Positions 7,243-17,193 of a DNA stretch of 64,000 nt are shown piece after piece (the first letter of the stretch is position 1; every line of letters starts with the position of its first letter). Source of the DNA: Streptococcus suis (GTDB lineage: Bacteria > Bacillota > Bacilli > Lactobacillales > Streptococcaceae); NCBI RefSeq assembly GCF_902702775.1, contig NZ_LR738724.1, positions 930,001 to 994,000 on the forward strand. The letters run 5' to 3'. Position numbers and translations under genes: made by a program. The notes under the pieces are model-generated. The model searched no databases. It was not told the DNA's origin and saw only the letters and a program-made list of their open reading frames with translations.

Positions 7243-9081
7243 TTATTTCACACGCTCTAGATAAAAACTGGTCAAACGTGGTACAGTAATTCTAGCTCCA
7301 TTTTCATCGGGATAGAGGCTAAATGTGTCCATTGGAATAGCATTAGATGAGAAGACAAGTTTATATTCGCTGTCAGCGGGCAAATCCAAGTGTACATCAA
7401 ATAGTTCTTGATCATTAAAGTTATGAATAGTTAAGATTTCTTGCTCATCGCTAGTGCGAGAAAAAGCATACAGGCTTGCTTCTTCATCTATTTTTACCCA
7501 ATTAAATCCTTTTTCATAGGCTTGGTAGTCATATTTCCAGAAAGCATCATGTTCTTTGTAGAAAGTAGATAATGTTTTCATCATTTGATAGAAAGAATGG
7601 TGGATTGGAAATTGTAGCAGTCCCCAGTCCATTTCTGTATATTCGTGCCATTCACGGATATGCCCCCATTCATTTCCCATGAAGAGTAATTTCTTTCCAG
7701 GATGGGCAAAGTAAAAGCTGTAGTAGACTCGAGCCAGATGGAACTTATCTTCGTAGTCGCCATTCATCTTCTCGATAATGGAATGCTTCCCATGAACAAC
7801 TTCGTCGTGCGAAAGTGGTAGTAAGAATTGCTCGTTTTGGTTATAGTACATACCAAAAGTGATTTCATTTGAGTGATATTTTCGATAAATAGCAGGGCGT
7901 TCCACGAATTTTAGTGTATCATTCATCCAGCCCAGATCCCATTTCATATCAAATCCAATACCGCCATCTTCTAGAGGATGTGTGACTTTAGGGAAGCTTG
8001 AAGAGTCTTCAGCAATCATCAGGACTCCCTTATAGTCGGTATGGACCATGGCATTGACACGTTTGATAAAGTCAATAGCGGCATGATTTATCTTATCTTC
8101 ATCTGTTTCACCACGCCAATAGAGAAGATAAGATAGTGCATCAACACGGATGCCATCAAAATGGAAATATTCCAACCAGTATTTTAAATTAGAAAGAAGG
8201 AAAGAACGAGTCAGTCCTTTTCCAAGGTCAAAATTAGCAGTCCCCCACTGGTGGTTTTCACGATCTTGTTCGTAGGAGTATTCGTATAGCCAACTACCAT
8301 CAAATTGGTAGAGCCCATGAGCATCTTTACAGAAATGAAGTGGTACCCAGTCAAGAATCACTCCGATTCCTGCTTGGTGACATTGGTCAACTAAATACTT
8401 AAGTTCATCTGGCTTGCCATAGCGACTAGTTGGACTGTAGTAGCCTGTTACCTGATAGCCCCAAGACGCATCGAGAGGATGCTCGGTAATTGGCAATAAT
8501 TCAATATGTGTGTAGTTATTTTCCCTGATATGTTCGATGAGAAGTGGAGTAATTTCCTTATAACTATTGAAAGCTTCTACTGGAGCTCCTCCTTCATTTT
8601 TATTAGCAAATTTTTGCTTCCACGAACCTAAGTGCACCTCGTAGATGGATACTGGCTGTTCTTTAAAATCATAGTTAACACGATTATACATCCAGAGGTC
8701 ATCTTTGAATTTATAACGCGAATTGTAGGTTGTAGAGGCAGTGTCTGGACGAACTTGGCTGAAAAATGCATAAGGGTCAGCCTTATATATTTCACGCCCA
8801 TCGTGTGTGATAATCAGATATTTATAATCTTCAAGGGATTTTAATCCGTCTACATAAAGTTGAAACACACCATCAATTTCACGCTCCATAGAGTGACTGC
8901 GTTGCCACTCATTAAAGTTGCCAACTAAGAATACTTCTCTGGCATTTGGGGCATAGACACGAAATTGGGTTCCGATAATTTTGTTTCCTTCTTTTATAAT
9001 ATGAGCACCCATTTTTTCGTAAAGAGTGGTATGCTCACCAGCATTCATATAATATAAATCTAGGTCAGTAAATTCTGTCAT
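7243..9081 (-). CDS. glgB: 1,4-alpha-glucan branching enzyme
   Basis: This GH13 branching enzyme of 612 residues moves alpha-1,4 chains to alpha-1,6 positions during glycogen synthesis. The N-terminal carbohydrate-binding module (residues about 25-110, FRVYAPNAREVFLVGNFNEW) is followed by the catalytic barrel with GYYSPTSRYG, DGIRVDAL near residue 310 (nucleophile Asp), AEDSS near 355 (acid/base Glu) and LSHDEVVHGK. Start 9081 is preferred over 9093, because GGAG sits 6 bases upstream of it. It is the last gene of a minus-strand operon glgC-glgD-glgA-glgB. In many Firmicutes glgB comes first and glgP last. Here glgB is last and no glgP is seen, so glycogen breakdown genes must be elsewhere or absent. 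Confidence 0.95.
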   Translation of the reverse strand: MTEFTDLDLYYMNAGEHTTLYEKMGAHIIKEGNKIIGTQFRVYAPNAREVFLVGNFNEWQRSHSMEREIDGVFQLYVDGLKSLEDYKYLIITHDGREIYKADPYAFFSQVRPDTASTTYNSRYKFKDDLWMYNRVNYDFKEQPVSIYEVHLGSWKQKFANKNEGGAPVEAFNSYKEITPLLIEHIRENNYTHIELLPITEHPLDASWGYQVTGYYSPTSRYGKPDELKYLVDQCHQAGIGVILDWVPLHFCKDAHGLYQFDGSWLYEYSYEQDRENHQWGTANFDLGKGLTRSFLLSNLKYWLEYFHFDGIRVDALSYLLYWRGETDEDKINHAAIDFIKRVNAMVHTDYKGVLMIAEDSSSFPKVTHPLEDGGIGFDMKWDLGWMNDTLKFVERPAIYRKYHSNEITFGMYYNQNEQFLLPLSHDEVVHGKHSIIEKMNGDYEDKFHLARVYYSFYFAHPGKKLLFMGNEWGHIREWHEYTEMDWGLLQFPIHHSFYQMMKTLSTFYKEHDAFWKYDYQAYEKGFNWVKIDEEASLYAFSRTSDEQEILTIHNFNDQELFDVHLDLPADSEYKLVFSSNAIPMDTFSLYPDENGARITVPRLTSFYLERVK

Positions 9082-9102
9082 AGCAATCTCCATTGCCGAA
9101 AA

Positions 9103-9125
9103 GGAGTGGACTAGGGTCCCACTCC
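9103..9125 (-). terminator. Hairpin between glgA and glgB
   Basis: GGAGTGG (9103-9109) pairs with CCACTCC (9119-9125). There is no long U-run, so it may be a partial attenuator or RNA-stability element within the operon rather than a full terminator. Confidence 0.45.
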
Positions 9126-9153
9126 GATTCAGTTTATTTTTTCATCTTATTTC

Positions 9154-10599
9154 CTAACCACTAATTTCACGGTAGAGCCAGATGTATTTCTCTGCCGAAG
9201 CTGTCCAACTAAAATCACGCTTCATAGCTTGTTCAACCATGGCATGCCAGTCATCGGGACGATCATAGTAGGTTTGAAGGGCTAAATCATAGACTTGTCG
9301 CATATTGTAAGCGTCACGCCCTCCAAAGCTAAAACCAGTTCCTTCTTTGGTAGACATATTGTATGGTGCTACAGTATCAACCAAGCCACCTGTTTCACGC
9401 ACTAGAGGGAGTGTTCCGTAATGCATTGAAATCAACTGGCTAATGCCGCATGGTTCAAACATAGAAGGCATGAGGAAGAGATCGCTTGCTGCATAAATTT
9501 GGTGGGCAAGTGGTTCATTGTAACCACGGTAGAATGCAAATTTATCAGGATAGGCGTGTTTAAAGTGATTAAAGGCATTTTCAATGTCTTCCTCACCATT
9601 GCCTAAGATAACAAATTGGACATGGGCTTGAAGAAGATGGCCAAGTACCTCGGTCAAGAGATAGAACCCTTTTTGCCATGTCAAGCGAGAGACGATACCT
9701 ATCAATAGGACATTCTCATCTTGTGGAAGGGCAAATTGTGCTTGCAGGGCCAGTTTATTAGCCTTTTTACTTTCAATCGTTTCAAGACTATAATTTCTCA
9801 CAAGGTACTGGTCTGTTTGACTATCCCAACTATCATAGTCGATACCATTGATAATGCCAACCAAGTCATATTTGCGCAACTCTAGTACATGTTGCATGTT
9901 TTCGCCGAATTCTTCCGTTAGGATTTCGCGAGCATAAGTTTCAGAAACTGTAGTAACCTTGTCAGCATATAGGATACCAAGCTTCATGAAGCTGATACAT
10001 TCATCATGAAAACGTGCAATACCATCCAAATAGTAGCTATAGTCCATGCCAAGCGCTGACCAAAGCGCTTGTTTATGGAAAATTCCCTGAAAAGCCAAGT
10101 TATGAATAGTGAATACATGCTTGATATTACGGAATTCTTCGCGGTAGCTATAGAAAGTACGGCAAAGGAATGGAAGTGCAGCAGTGTGCCAGTCATGTGT
10201 GTGCATGACATCCGGGAAGAAATGAAGTGCTTCCAACAGACGACATGTAGCATGTTGGAAATAGCCAAAACGCATGGCATCATCGTCATATCCATATAGT
10301 TCATCGCGTTCAAAGAAATCGCGGTGCTCAATAAAATAGAATGTTACTCCATCAACAACCTGACTGTAAACATTTGCCATAGATTGGATGTCGCCAGCCC
10401 GCACATCAAAACTTGATACGTAATCGAAATCAGAGTGATTGTTTACTGCAATTTTTTTGTAGAGTGGTAGAACGACTCGGACATCTAAACCCTGTTTTAC
10501 CAATTCTTTTGGCAAAGAGCCAATAACATCAGCCAATCCGCCAGTCTTGATGAACGGAAGCCCCTCGGATGCTACAAAGAGAACAGATTTTTTTGTCAT
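9154..10599 (-). CDS. glgA: Glycogen synthase (ADP-glucose dependent)
   Basis: This GT5 glycogen synthase has 481 residues, the usual length. It elongates alpha-1,4-glucan from ADP-glucose. The N-terminal KTGGLADVIGSLPK (residues about 18-31) is the ADP-glucose-binding loop. Later come HTHDWHTA, FTIHNLAFQG, and the C-terminal MPSMFEPCGISQL with RETGGLVDTV typical of the GT-B nucleotide site. It ends 72 bases upstream of glgB and starts 8 bases after the glgD stop, so it is translated from the same message. Substrate supply comes from the GlgC/GlgD pyrophosphorylase encoded immediately upstream. Confidence 0.96.
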   Translation of the reverse strand: MTKKSVLFVASEGLPFIKTGGLADVIGSLPKELVKQGLDVRVVLPLYKKIAVNNHSDFDYVSSFDVRAGDIQSMANVYSQVVDGVTFYFIEHRDFFERDELYGYDDDAMRFGYFQHATCRLLEALHFFPDVMHTHDWHTAALPFLCRTFYSYREEFRNIKHVFTIHNLAFQGIFHKQALWSALGMDYSYYLDGIARFHDECISFMKLGILYADKVTTVSETYAREILTEEFGENMQHVLELRKYDLVGIINGIDYDSWDSQTDQYLVRNYSLETIESKKANKLALQAQFALPQDENVLLIGIVSRLTWQKGFYLLTEVLGHLLQAHVQFVILGNGEEDIENAFNHFKHAYPDKFAFYRGYNEPLAHQIYAASDLFLMPSMFEPCGISQLISMHYGTLPLVRETGGLVDTVAPYNMSTKEGTGFSFGGRDAYNMRQVYDLALQTYYDRPDDWHAMVEQAMKRDFSWTASAEKYIWLYREISG

Positions 10600-10607
10600 G
10601 TTAGCTC

Positions 10608-11723
10608 CTAAATGATTTGGTGTGGTTTCAAGTATGAAGGCGAAGTTTCGCTTCCCTTGATGTCAATTGGGTGAATAATTTTAGTTGCTTTATCGATAAT
10701 TGCATTTTCAATATTTGCCCCACTTTTGATTGTCACGCCATTGAGAATGATTGAGTTTTTGATAACAACGCCTTCTTCGATGATAACATCGCGGTCAATG
10801 ACTGAATTTTCGACTTGACCATTGATGTTCGCTCCGTTTGAAATTAGGCTACGTTTGACCTCTGCCAATGGACCATACAAACATGGTGAGCTATCACTTG
10901 TTTGGGTATGGATTGGCCAATCATGTTTGAAGAGGAGTTTGCGGGTATCTTGGTCGATCAATTCAATTTGAGTATTGAAGTAGGAAGCAGTCGTATTGAT
11001 ACATGCGACATAATCACGATGTGCATAGCCCATAATCTTATACTGGTCAACTGTATCACGTAAAATATCTTTTAACCAGTAGAGAGATGACACCTTGTTA
11101 GCACGTTTAATCAAGTCGATAAATGTAGTCCGTTTCATAATGTAGGCTTCAAGGGAAACGGGACGGTTTTTATATTTACCATGGTTTTCCTCAAAAGCTA
11201 CGACACGACGGTCTTCACCAAATTTGAGAGTTTGGCAGCCGATGAAATTTTCTTTAGCATCTGAAACGTTTTTATAAAGAACGGTAATATCAGCATCCGT
11301 TGCGATATGGTCATCCATGACTTTTGAAAAATCCTGGCTATAGATGAAGTAAGATGGAGCAACTAGCACATAATCTTTTGTAGAATTTTCGATGTAGTGG
11401 ATATTTTCTGTGAAGGCATTAATATCGTGACGATAGACACTATTTGGGTCTGTTGCGCTATTGAGCAAGCGAAGGGTACCGCGTTTACTGTTGATATTAT
11501 AGTGTTTTCCTGTACCAACGTGCTGAATTGTTGAACGCATTTCGGCAGGCATGTACACTTGGAATTCTGTAATTCCAGAGTTTGACATATTGGATAGAGC
11601 AAAGTCAATTAGGCGATAACGACCTAAGAAACCGAAAGCTTGTACGCCACGGTGCTTCATCACGTCACCAAAATGTACGTTGTTTCCTTCAATATTTACA
11701 ATTCCGAGAGTATTTCTTAGCAT
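10608..11723 (-). CDS. glgD: GlgD, regulatory subunit of glucose-1-phosphate adenylyltransferase
   Basis: This 371-residue protein is homologous to GlgC but catalytically degenerate. Where GlgC has the nucleotide-binding AGGRGTRL and the AKPAV segment, this protein has GIVNIEGNNVHFGDVMKHR, lacking the Gly-rich pyrophosphorylase loop. The later GRYRLIDFALSNMSNSGI aligns with Glg[18 protein letters not shown], and the C-terminus has a left-handed beta-helix (hexapeptide-like repeats such as NSVIDRDVIIEEGVVIKNS). In Firmicutes GlgD pairs with GlgC to form a more active hetero-oligomer. It lies 12 bases downstream of glgC. Confidence 0.94.
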   Translation of the reverse strand: MLRNTLGIVNIEGNNVHFGDVMKHRGVQAFGFLGRYRLIDFALSNMSNSGITEFQVYMPAEMRSTIQHVGTGKHYNINSKRGTLRLLNSATDPNSVYRHDINAFTENIHYIENSTKDYVLVAPSYFIYSQDFSKVMDDHIATDADITVLYKNVSDAKENFIGCQTLKFGEDRRVVAFEENHGKYKNRPVSLEAYIMKRTTFIDLIKRANKVSSLYWLKDILRDTVDQYKIMGYAHRDYVACINTTASYFNTQIELIDQDTRKLLFKHDWPIHTQTSDSSPCLYGPLAEVKRSLISNGANINGQVENSVIDRDVIIEEGVVIKNSIILNGVTIKSGANIENAIIDKATKIIHPIDIKGSETSPSYLKPHQII

Positions 11724-11735
11724 AGCAGTCCTTTC

Positions 11736-12863
11736 TTACTTGGTTACATTCTTGTCGATCAAGAGGATATGGTCGATATCTCCTGTGAGTTTAACTCCGT
11801 CAGCAATTTTAATATTTTCAGCGACGATGACGTAGTCAAGCTCAACACCTTCGCCGATAATAGCACCAGGCAGGACGACAGAATTTTTTACTACGGCATC
11901 TTGGTTGACCTGTACATCTGTTGAAATAACAGAATGTTCTACTGTACCATCAATAACTGCTCCTTTATCAATATAGGCAGATTTAACAGTTGCAGTCGCA
12001 CCAATGACTTGGGCAGGAGATCCCTTATCCTCTGAATAGATTCTCCATGAGCGATCAGAAAGGTCCAAATCTCCAGCGTGATCAATCAAGTCCATATTGG
12101 ATTCCCAGAGGCTGTTAACGGTACCTACGTCTTTCCAATAACCACGGAATGGATGGGCAATGAGAGTGCGGCCATCTTCTAAGTATTTCGGAATGATGTC
12201 ATGCCCAAAATCGTGAGATGAAGTGTCCAATTTGTCATCTTCTTGAAGGTACTTTTTCAAGGTCTTCCAAGTGAAGATATAGATACCCATTGATGCCAAA
12301 TTGCTCTTAGGATTTTCTGGTTTTTCTTCAAATTCTTCAATACGGTAATCTTCGTCCGTATTCATGATACCAAAACGTGAAGCTTCTTTGATTGGAACTT
12401 CGATAACCGCAATCGTGGCATCTGCTTTTTTCTGAATATGTGTATCAAGGAGTTTGTCGTAGTTCATCTTATAGATGTGGTCACCAGACAAAATCAATAC
12501 GTACTCTGGATCGTGAAGATCAATGAAATCAATGTTCTGTGTAATAGCGTCGGCTGTACCTTTGTAAAGTCCGAAACCTTCGATTTTTTCACTCGGTGGC
12601 AATACAAAGACACCAGATCCTTGTACATCAAGCCCCCAACGTTGAGACTGAGCAACGTATGAGTTCAAGAGAACAGGCTCATACTGAGTCAAAACTCCGA
12701 CAATATCAATACCTGAGTTGGCACAGTTACTGAGAGGAAAGTCAATAATGCGGTACTTTCCGCCAAATGCGACCGCTGGTTTGGCGACTTTTTTTGTCAA
12801 CCCTTCTAGACGTGTTCCACGTCCACCAGCAAGAATCATAGCTAACATTTTATTTTGAGCCAT
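11736..12863 (-). CDS. glgC: Glucose-1-phosphate adenylyltransferase, catalytic subunit
   Basis: ADP-glucose pyrophosphorylase of 375 residues, the committed step of glycogen synthesis (glucose-1-phosphate + ATP to ADP-glucose + PPi). The N-terminal [20 protein letters not shown] contains the nucleotide-binding loop. [15 protein letters not shown] holds the catalytic Asp, and FEEKP the sugar-phosphate region. A beta-helix C-terminus carries repeats ([20 protein letters not shown]). It is first in the glg operon, with a TATAAT box about 32 bases upstream and a cre-like site beside it, suggesting CcpA control by carbon source. Confidence 0.96.
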   Translation of the reverse strand: MAQNKMLAMILAGGRGTRLEGLTKKVAKPAVAFGGKYRIIDFPLSNCANSGIDIVGVLTQYEPVLLNSYVAQSQRWGLDVQGSGVFVLPPSEKIEGFGLYKGTADAITQNIDFIDLHDPEYVLILSGDHIYKMNYDKLLDTHIQKKADATIAVIEVPIKEASRFGIMNTDEDYRIEEFEEKPENPKSNLASMGIYIFTWKTLKKYLQEDDKLDTSSHDFGHDIIPKYLEDGRTLIAHPFRGYWKDVGTVNSLWESNMDLIDHAGDLDLSDRSWRIYSEDKGSPAQVIGATATVKSAYIDKGAVIDGTVEHSVISTDVQVNQDAVVKNSVVLPGAIIGEGVELDYVIVAENIKIADGVKLTGDIDHILLIDKNVTK

Positions 12864-12894
12864 CTAACCACTCCTTAATATATATGATACATGT

Positions 12895-12933
12895 ATTATA
12901 GCATAGAGTACAAAAAAATGAAAGCGTTTCCTT
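12895..12933 (-). promoter_or_regulatory. glg promoter with cre-like (CcpA) site
   Basis: On the minus strand TATAAT occupies 12900-12895. The segment 12918-12933 reads AAGGAAACGCTTTCAT on the minus strand and matches the cre consensus WTGNNARCGNWWWCAW with one mismatch. It covers the expected -35 position, so CcpA binding there should repress glycogen synthesis transcription. Repression is inferred from geometry. Confidence 0.72.
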
Positions 12934-12964
12934 AAAGAAAAATGAATTATTTTCATTTTTCTTT
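12934..12964. repeat. Perfect 13-bp inverted repeat upstream of the glg promoter
   Basis: AAAGAAAAATGAA (12934-12946) is followed after 5 bases by its exact reverse complement (12952-12964). It lies between the regulator gene and the glg promoter and could be a weak terminator of the regulator transcript or an operator. The A/T-rich stem makes a strong terminator unlikely. Confidence 0.55.
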
Positions 12965-13026
12965 TCAACGTCTTTCATAAATGTATCATAACATATTGTA
13001 TTTTGTTTGTCTATATAAAATGGTAT

Positions 13027-13938
13027 TTATTTTTGGTCGAATTTTACCTCTTCAAGTAGGTAATTGATGAATTTTTCTCCCATGTCGGACAGCAATGCCT
13101 TTTCGTGTTGGATATAGACCAATTCGATTTCATCGTCAAATTCCAGAGGAATGGATACAATATTATCTCCGTTAAGATTTGAATTGAGGATACCTGTTGC
13201 GATTGTGTAGCCATCCAGACCGATTAAGAGATTGAAGAGTGTGGCACGGTCAGATACGACAATCGATTTTTTATGGTGTTCCTGGGCTAGAATTTCTTCT
13301 GCAAAGTAGAAGGAGTTGTGAATACCTTGCTCGTAGCTGAGATAGGGGAAATCTACCAAATCATCGAGAGTGATTGACTTTCTTTGTGCCAAAGGATTGG
13401 TTTTGCTGACAAATACATGTGGTTTGGCAGTGAAGAGAGTTGTATAGGATAGTCGATTGTCATCCAAAAGTTTCAGCAGGACATCACGGTTGAAATGGTT
13501 GAGGAAAAGCACTCCGATTTCTGAGCGGAAATTCTTAACGTCATCAATGATTTCCCAGGTCCGCGTTTCACGTAGGAAGAGTTCATAATCTTCCATTTCA
13601 GTTTCTTTTAAAAGTGAGACAAAGGCATTGACGACAAAGGCATAGTGTTGAGAAGAGACGCTAAATAGTTGGCGTTTTGCATTCGGATTTTTATAGCGGT
13701 CTTCCAGTAGTTCGGTCTGCTCAACAATTTGACGAGCGTAGGAAAGAAACTCCATGCCATCCTTTGTCAGGGTAATGCCCTTAGAATTACGGAAAAAGAT
13801 TTTAATTTTCATTTCTTTTTCCAAGTCTCGTACAGCGTTGGAAAGGCTAGGTTGGGTAATGAAGAGTTGCTTGGCAGCCTCATTCATACTGCCTGTTTCT
13901 GCAATTTTGATAATATAGTATAATTGTTGGATTCTCAT
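13027..13938 (-). CDS. cpsY: LysR-family regulator, CpsY/MtaR type
   Basis: This 303-residue LysR-type transcriptional regulator has the N-terminal helix-turn-helix in MRIQQLYYIIKIAETGSMN followed by AAKQLFITQPSLSNAVRDLE. The remainder is the effector-binding domain. The sequence closely resembles the streptococcal CpsY/MtaR group, linked in other streptococci to methionine uptake, cell-wall modification and survival in neutrophils. It is divergent from the pyrK promoter and co-directional with glg but separated from it by an inverted repeat, so it is probably transcribed alone. Whether it controls the neighbouring genes cannot be seen here. The gene name is by similarity from memory. Confidence 0.8.
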   Translation of the reverse strand: MRIQQLYYIIKIAETGSMNEAAKQLFITQPSLSNAVRDLEKEMKIKIFFRNSKGITLTKDGMEFLSYARQIVEQTELLEDRYKNPNAKRQLFSVSSQHYAFVVNAFVSLLKETEMEDYELFLRETRTWEIIDDVKNFRSEIGVLFLNHFNRDVLLKLLDDNRLSYTTLFTAKPHVFVSKTNPLAQRKSITLDDLVDFPYLSYEQGIHNSFYFAEEILAQEHHKKSIVVSDRATLFNLLIGLDGYTIATGILNSNLNGDNIVSIPLEFDDEIELVYIQHEKALLSDMGEKFINYLLEEVKFDQK

Positions 13939-13957
13939 ACCTCTATTGTAACATGAT

Positions 13958-13986
13958 TTGACAAATTATTCTAAAAAATGTATAAT
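13958..13986 (+). promoter_or_regulatory. Promoter of pyrK-pyrD
   Basis: TTGACA (13958-13963) and TATAAT (13981-13986) are perfect sigma-A boxes with a 17-base spacer. The PyrR leader begins about 15 bases downstream. Confidence 0.88.
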
Positions 13987-13998
13987 GCTGAAAATATA

Positions 13999-14098
13999 TC
14001 CTTTAACTGAGTCCAGAGAGGCGAAGAAGGGAACGTGATAAATAGGGCAAATGCTGCCTTCTTTTCGTGTAACCTTGCTAGCCAGCAAGGTTTTTTTC
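13999..14098 (+). promoter_or_regulatory. PyrR-dependent attenuator before pyrK
   Basis: TTTAACT.AGTCCAGAGAGGC (about 14002-14022) is the conserved PyrR binding loop. About 50 bases later AACCTTGCT (14071-14079) pairs with AGCAAGGTT (14084-14092), followed by seven Ts: an intrinsic terminator. By the known mechanism, PyrR bound with UMP stabilises the anti-antiterminator and favours termination. The spurious ORF start at 14051 lies within this leader. Confidence 0.9.
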
Positions 14099-14152
14099 TC
14101 TATATCGACTTTCTTGTTTTCTGTGTCATTGTTATATAGAATAGGAGAAAAG

Positions 14153-14926
14153 ATGATTTTAAAAGAACAGATGTTACTGGTGGACCAAGTCCAACTAGCG
14201 CCACGAATTTTTGCTATGACCTTGCAGGGGGATATGGTCCAAGATATGAAAATGGGGCAGTTTATCCATATTCGTGTCCCAGATGATTCCATGCTCTTGC
14301 GGAGACCAATATCTATTTCCGAGATTGATAGGAATAAGTCTCAATGTCGGATTATTTACCGAGTGGAAGGTCAAGGGACGGAAGTCTTTTCGAAAATGAC
14401 TGTTGGGCAATATTTGGATGTTATGGGACCGCTTGGGAAAGGGTTTGAAGTAGACTTTCTCAAAGAAGAAGACCGCATTCTCATCATTGGAGGAGGAATC
14501 GGTGTTCCTCCCTTGGTGGAAGTGGCGAAACAGGCGGCGAACCGTGGCGCCAAAGTCACGTCAGTCATTGGCTTTGCCACCAAAGAGGCTGTCATTTTGG
14601 AAGAGGAACTGGCAAGCTACGGGGTGGTCTATGTCACAACGGATGATGGTTCCTATGGACGTAAGGGGAATGTCGCAACGGTCGTTGAACAGCTGACAAA
14701 CGAGTTTGCTGCCATTTACTCATGTGGGGCGCCTGCTATGATGAACTATGTTGACCAATGCTTTCAGGACCATCCTCATGCCTACATTTCACTGGAGGCT
14801 AGGATGGCTTGCGGGATGGGGGCGTGCTATGCCTGTGTTGTCAAACCTAAAGAGGGACAAGAACATGAGAACAAGCGTGTCTGCAAGGAAGGTCCAGTCT
14901 TTGCGACTGGCAGTCTGGTTTTATAG
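14153..14926 (+). CDS. pyrK: Dihydroorotate dehydrogenase B, electron transfer subunit
   Basis: This 257-residue FAD and 2Fe-2S protein passes electrons from dihydroorotate oxidation by PyrD to NAD. The N-terminal ferredoxin-reductase-like domain carries MLLRRPISI, the FAD-binding RxxS-type motif. Next comes GGGIGVPPLVEVA for NAD binding, then the C-terminal cysteine cluster MACGMGACYACVVKP with a last Cys in KRVCKEGPVF, which binds the 2Fe-2S centre. Start 14153 is supported by TAGGAGAAAAG just upstream. The longer frame from 14051 runs through the attenuator and is rejected. It is followed 9 bases later by pyrD, and expression should fall with uridine nucleotide excess. Confidence 0.95.
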   Translation: MILKEQMLLVDQVQLAPRIFAMTLQGDMVQDMKMGQFIHIRVPDDSMLLRRPISISEIDRNKSQCRIIYRVEGQGTEVFSKMTVGQYLDVMGPLGKGFEVDFLKEEDRILIIGGGIGVPPLVEVAKQAANRGAKVTSVIGFATKEAVILEEELASYGVVYVTTDDGSYGRKGNVATVVEQLTNEFAAIYSCGAPAMMNYVDQCFQDHPHAYISLEARMACGMGACYACVVKPKEGQEHENKRVCKEGPVFATGSLVL

Positions 14927-15902
<976 letters not shown>

Positions 15903-15915
15903 AAAGAAAATATCT

Positions 15916-16023
15916 CCTTTAACTAAGTCCAGAGAGGCTAGGAAGGTGTCATGTAATAGGCTTGAAAGGTGATTTTCAAGCTGAATTCGTGCACATCCCT
16001 GACCGATTTGGCAGGGATTTTTG
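15916..16023 (+). promoter_or_regulatory. PyrR-dependent attenuator before pyrF
   Basis: TTTAACTAAGTCCAGAGAGG and the following CTA (15918-15940) match the PyrR binding loop. ATCCCTG (15995-16001) with CAGGGAT (16012-16018) and a T-run form the terminator. This is the second PyrR leader within 2 kb. Confidence 0.9.
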
Positions 16024-16041
16024 TGTAAATGAAAGGATTTT

Positions 16042-16737
16042 ATGAAAGAAACAAGACCAATTATTGCCCTTGACTTTGCAGGTAAAGAAGAAGTTCAGTC
16101 TTTTCTGGAACAGTTCCCACCAGATGAGAAACTCTATGTAAAGGTTGGAATGGAGTTGTATTATGCGGAGGGACCAGGTATTATCAATTATTTGAAAGGC
16201 TGCGGTCACAGTATTTTTCTAGATTTGAAACTGCATGATATTCCTAATACCGTCGAGTCTGCTATGAAAGTCTTGGCAAAACTCGGTGTGGATATGACCA
16301 ACGTTCACGCTGCTGGTGGTGTTGAGATGATGCGGGCAGCACGAAGGGGATTGGGTAAGGATGCTGTTTTAATAGCGGTCACTCAGTTGACCTCTACCTC
16401 AGAGGAGCAGATGAGAACAGACCAGAATATACAGACTAGTTTGCAGGAAGCGGTTGTTCACTATGCTCAAAGAGCACAAGAAGCTGGTCTTGATGGGGTG
16501 GTTTGTTCAGCGCATGAGGTGGCTTTGATTAAAGATGCCACAAGTTCTGATTTTGTGTGCCTGACGCCAGGGATTCGTCCGACTGGCGGTGAAGTAGGCG
16601 ATCAGAAACGAGTTATGACACCAGCAGATGCTGCTCGAATCGGTAGTGATTACATCGTAGTAGGTCGCCCGATTACAAAATCAGCACAGCCTTACCAGAC
16701 CTATTTGTCTATTAAAGAGGAGTGGAATCGTGAATAA
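16042..16737 (+). CDS. pyrF: Orotidine-5'-phosphate decarboxylase
   Basis: This protein of 231 residues converts OMP to UMP, the last step of de novo pyrimidine synthesis. The N-terminus [13 protein letters not shown] carries the substrate Asp. The catalytic motif is [13 protein letters not shown] near residues 58-70. Later come [18 protein letters not shown] and [14 protein letters not shown], the phosphate-binding loop. Start ATG 16042 follows AAAGGA. Its end overlaps the next GTG-initiated gene by 8 bases, indicating coupled translation. Confidence 0.96.
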   Translation: MKETRPIIALDFAGKEEVQSFLEQFPPDEKLYVKVGMELYYAEGPGIINYLKGCGHSIFLDLKLHDIPNTVESAMKVLAKLGVDMTNVHAAGGVEMMRAARRGLGKDAVLIAVTQLTSTSEEQMRTDQNIQTSLQEAVVHYAQRAQEAGLDGVVCSAHEVALIKDATSSDFVCLTPGIRPTGGEVGDQKRVMTPADAARIGSDYIVVGRPITKSAQPYQTYLSIKEEWNRE

Positions 16738-17056
16738 GGTTTATCAGGTTATCATCGATAGACCTATCGGGTATATTGATAAATTTGGCAACCAGTACCC
16801 CATCAATTACGGCTACGTTCCAAATCTATTGGCTGGAGATGGTGAAGAACAAGATGTTTACATCATTTCCAAAGCTGTTCGGCAGCCTTTGACAGCTTTC
16901 GAGGGGAAATTGGTCGCGATTATCCATCGTAGAGATGATGTTGAGGATAAACGGGTTCTGACAGGTCTTGATGAAAAACTTACCGTGACAGAAATAAAAG
17001 AGAAAACCAATTTCATTGAACAGTATTTTGATTCATGGATTGAAATGGTGGACTAG
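16730..17056 (+). CDS. Short, degenerate inorganic-pyrophosphatase-like protein
   Basis: A 108-residue protein resembling the family I soluble inorganic pyrophosphatase core: [10 protein letters not shown] near residue 23 is followed by [10 protein letters not shown], where true enzymes have DGDPLDV. One of the conserved Asp positions is therefore Glu, and the protein lacks much of the usual roughly 175-residue length. The sequence shows a GTG start at 16730 with GAGGAG 7 bases upstream, overlapping the end of pyrF. The place between pyrF and pyrE is apt, because the PyrE reaction releases pyrophosphate, but loss of metal ligands would weaken activity. Catalysis is therefore uncertain. A regulatory or structural role, or a relaxed diphosphatase, are alternatives. 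Confidence 0.7.
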   Translation: MNKVYQVIIDRPIGYIDKFGNQYPINYGYVPNLLAGDGEEQDVYIISKAVRQPLTAFEGKLVAIIHRRDDVEDKRVLTGLDEKLTVTEIKEKTNFIEQYFDSWIEMVD

Positions 17057-17193
17057 GAGAAATCTGTAAGAATTCAACAGGGATAAATATAGTTTTTTGT
17101 AGGGTTCATAGATTGAACCAATACTTTAGGAGTGACAGGCTATTCGGCGGGATGGTCATGTTGGAATGGTACGCATTTAGAAGGAGGTCTATT

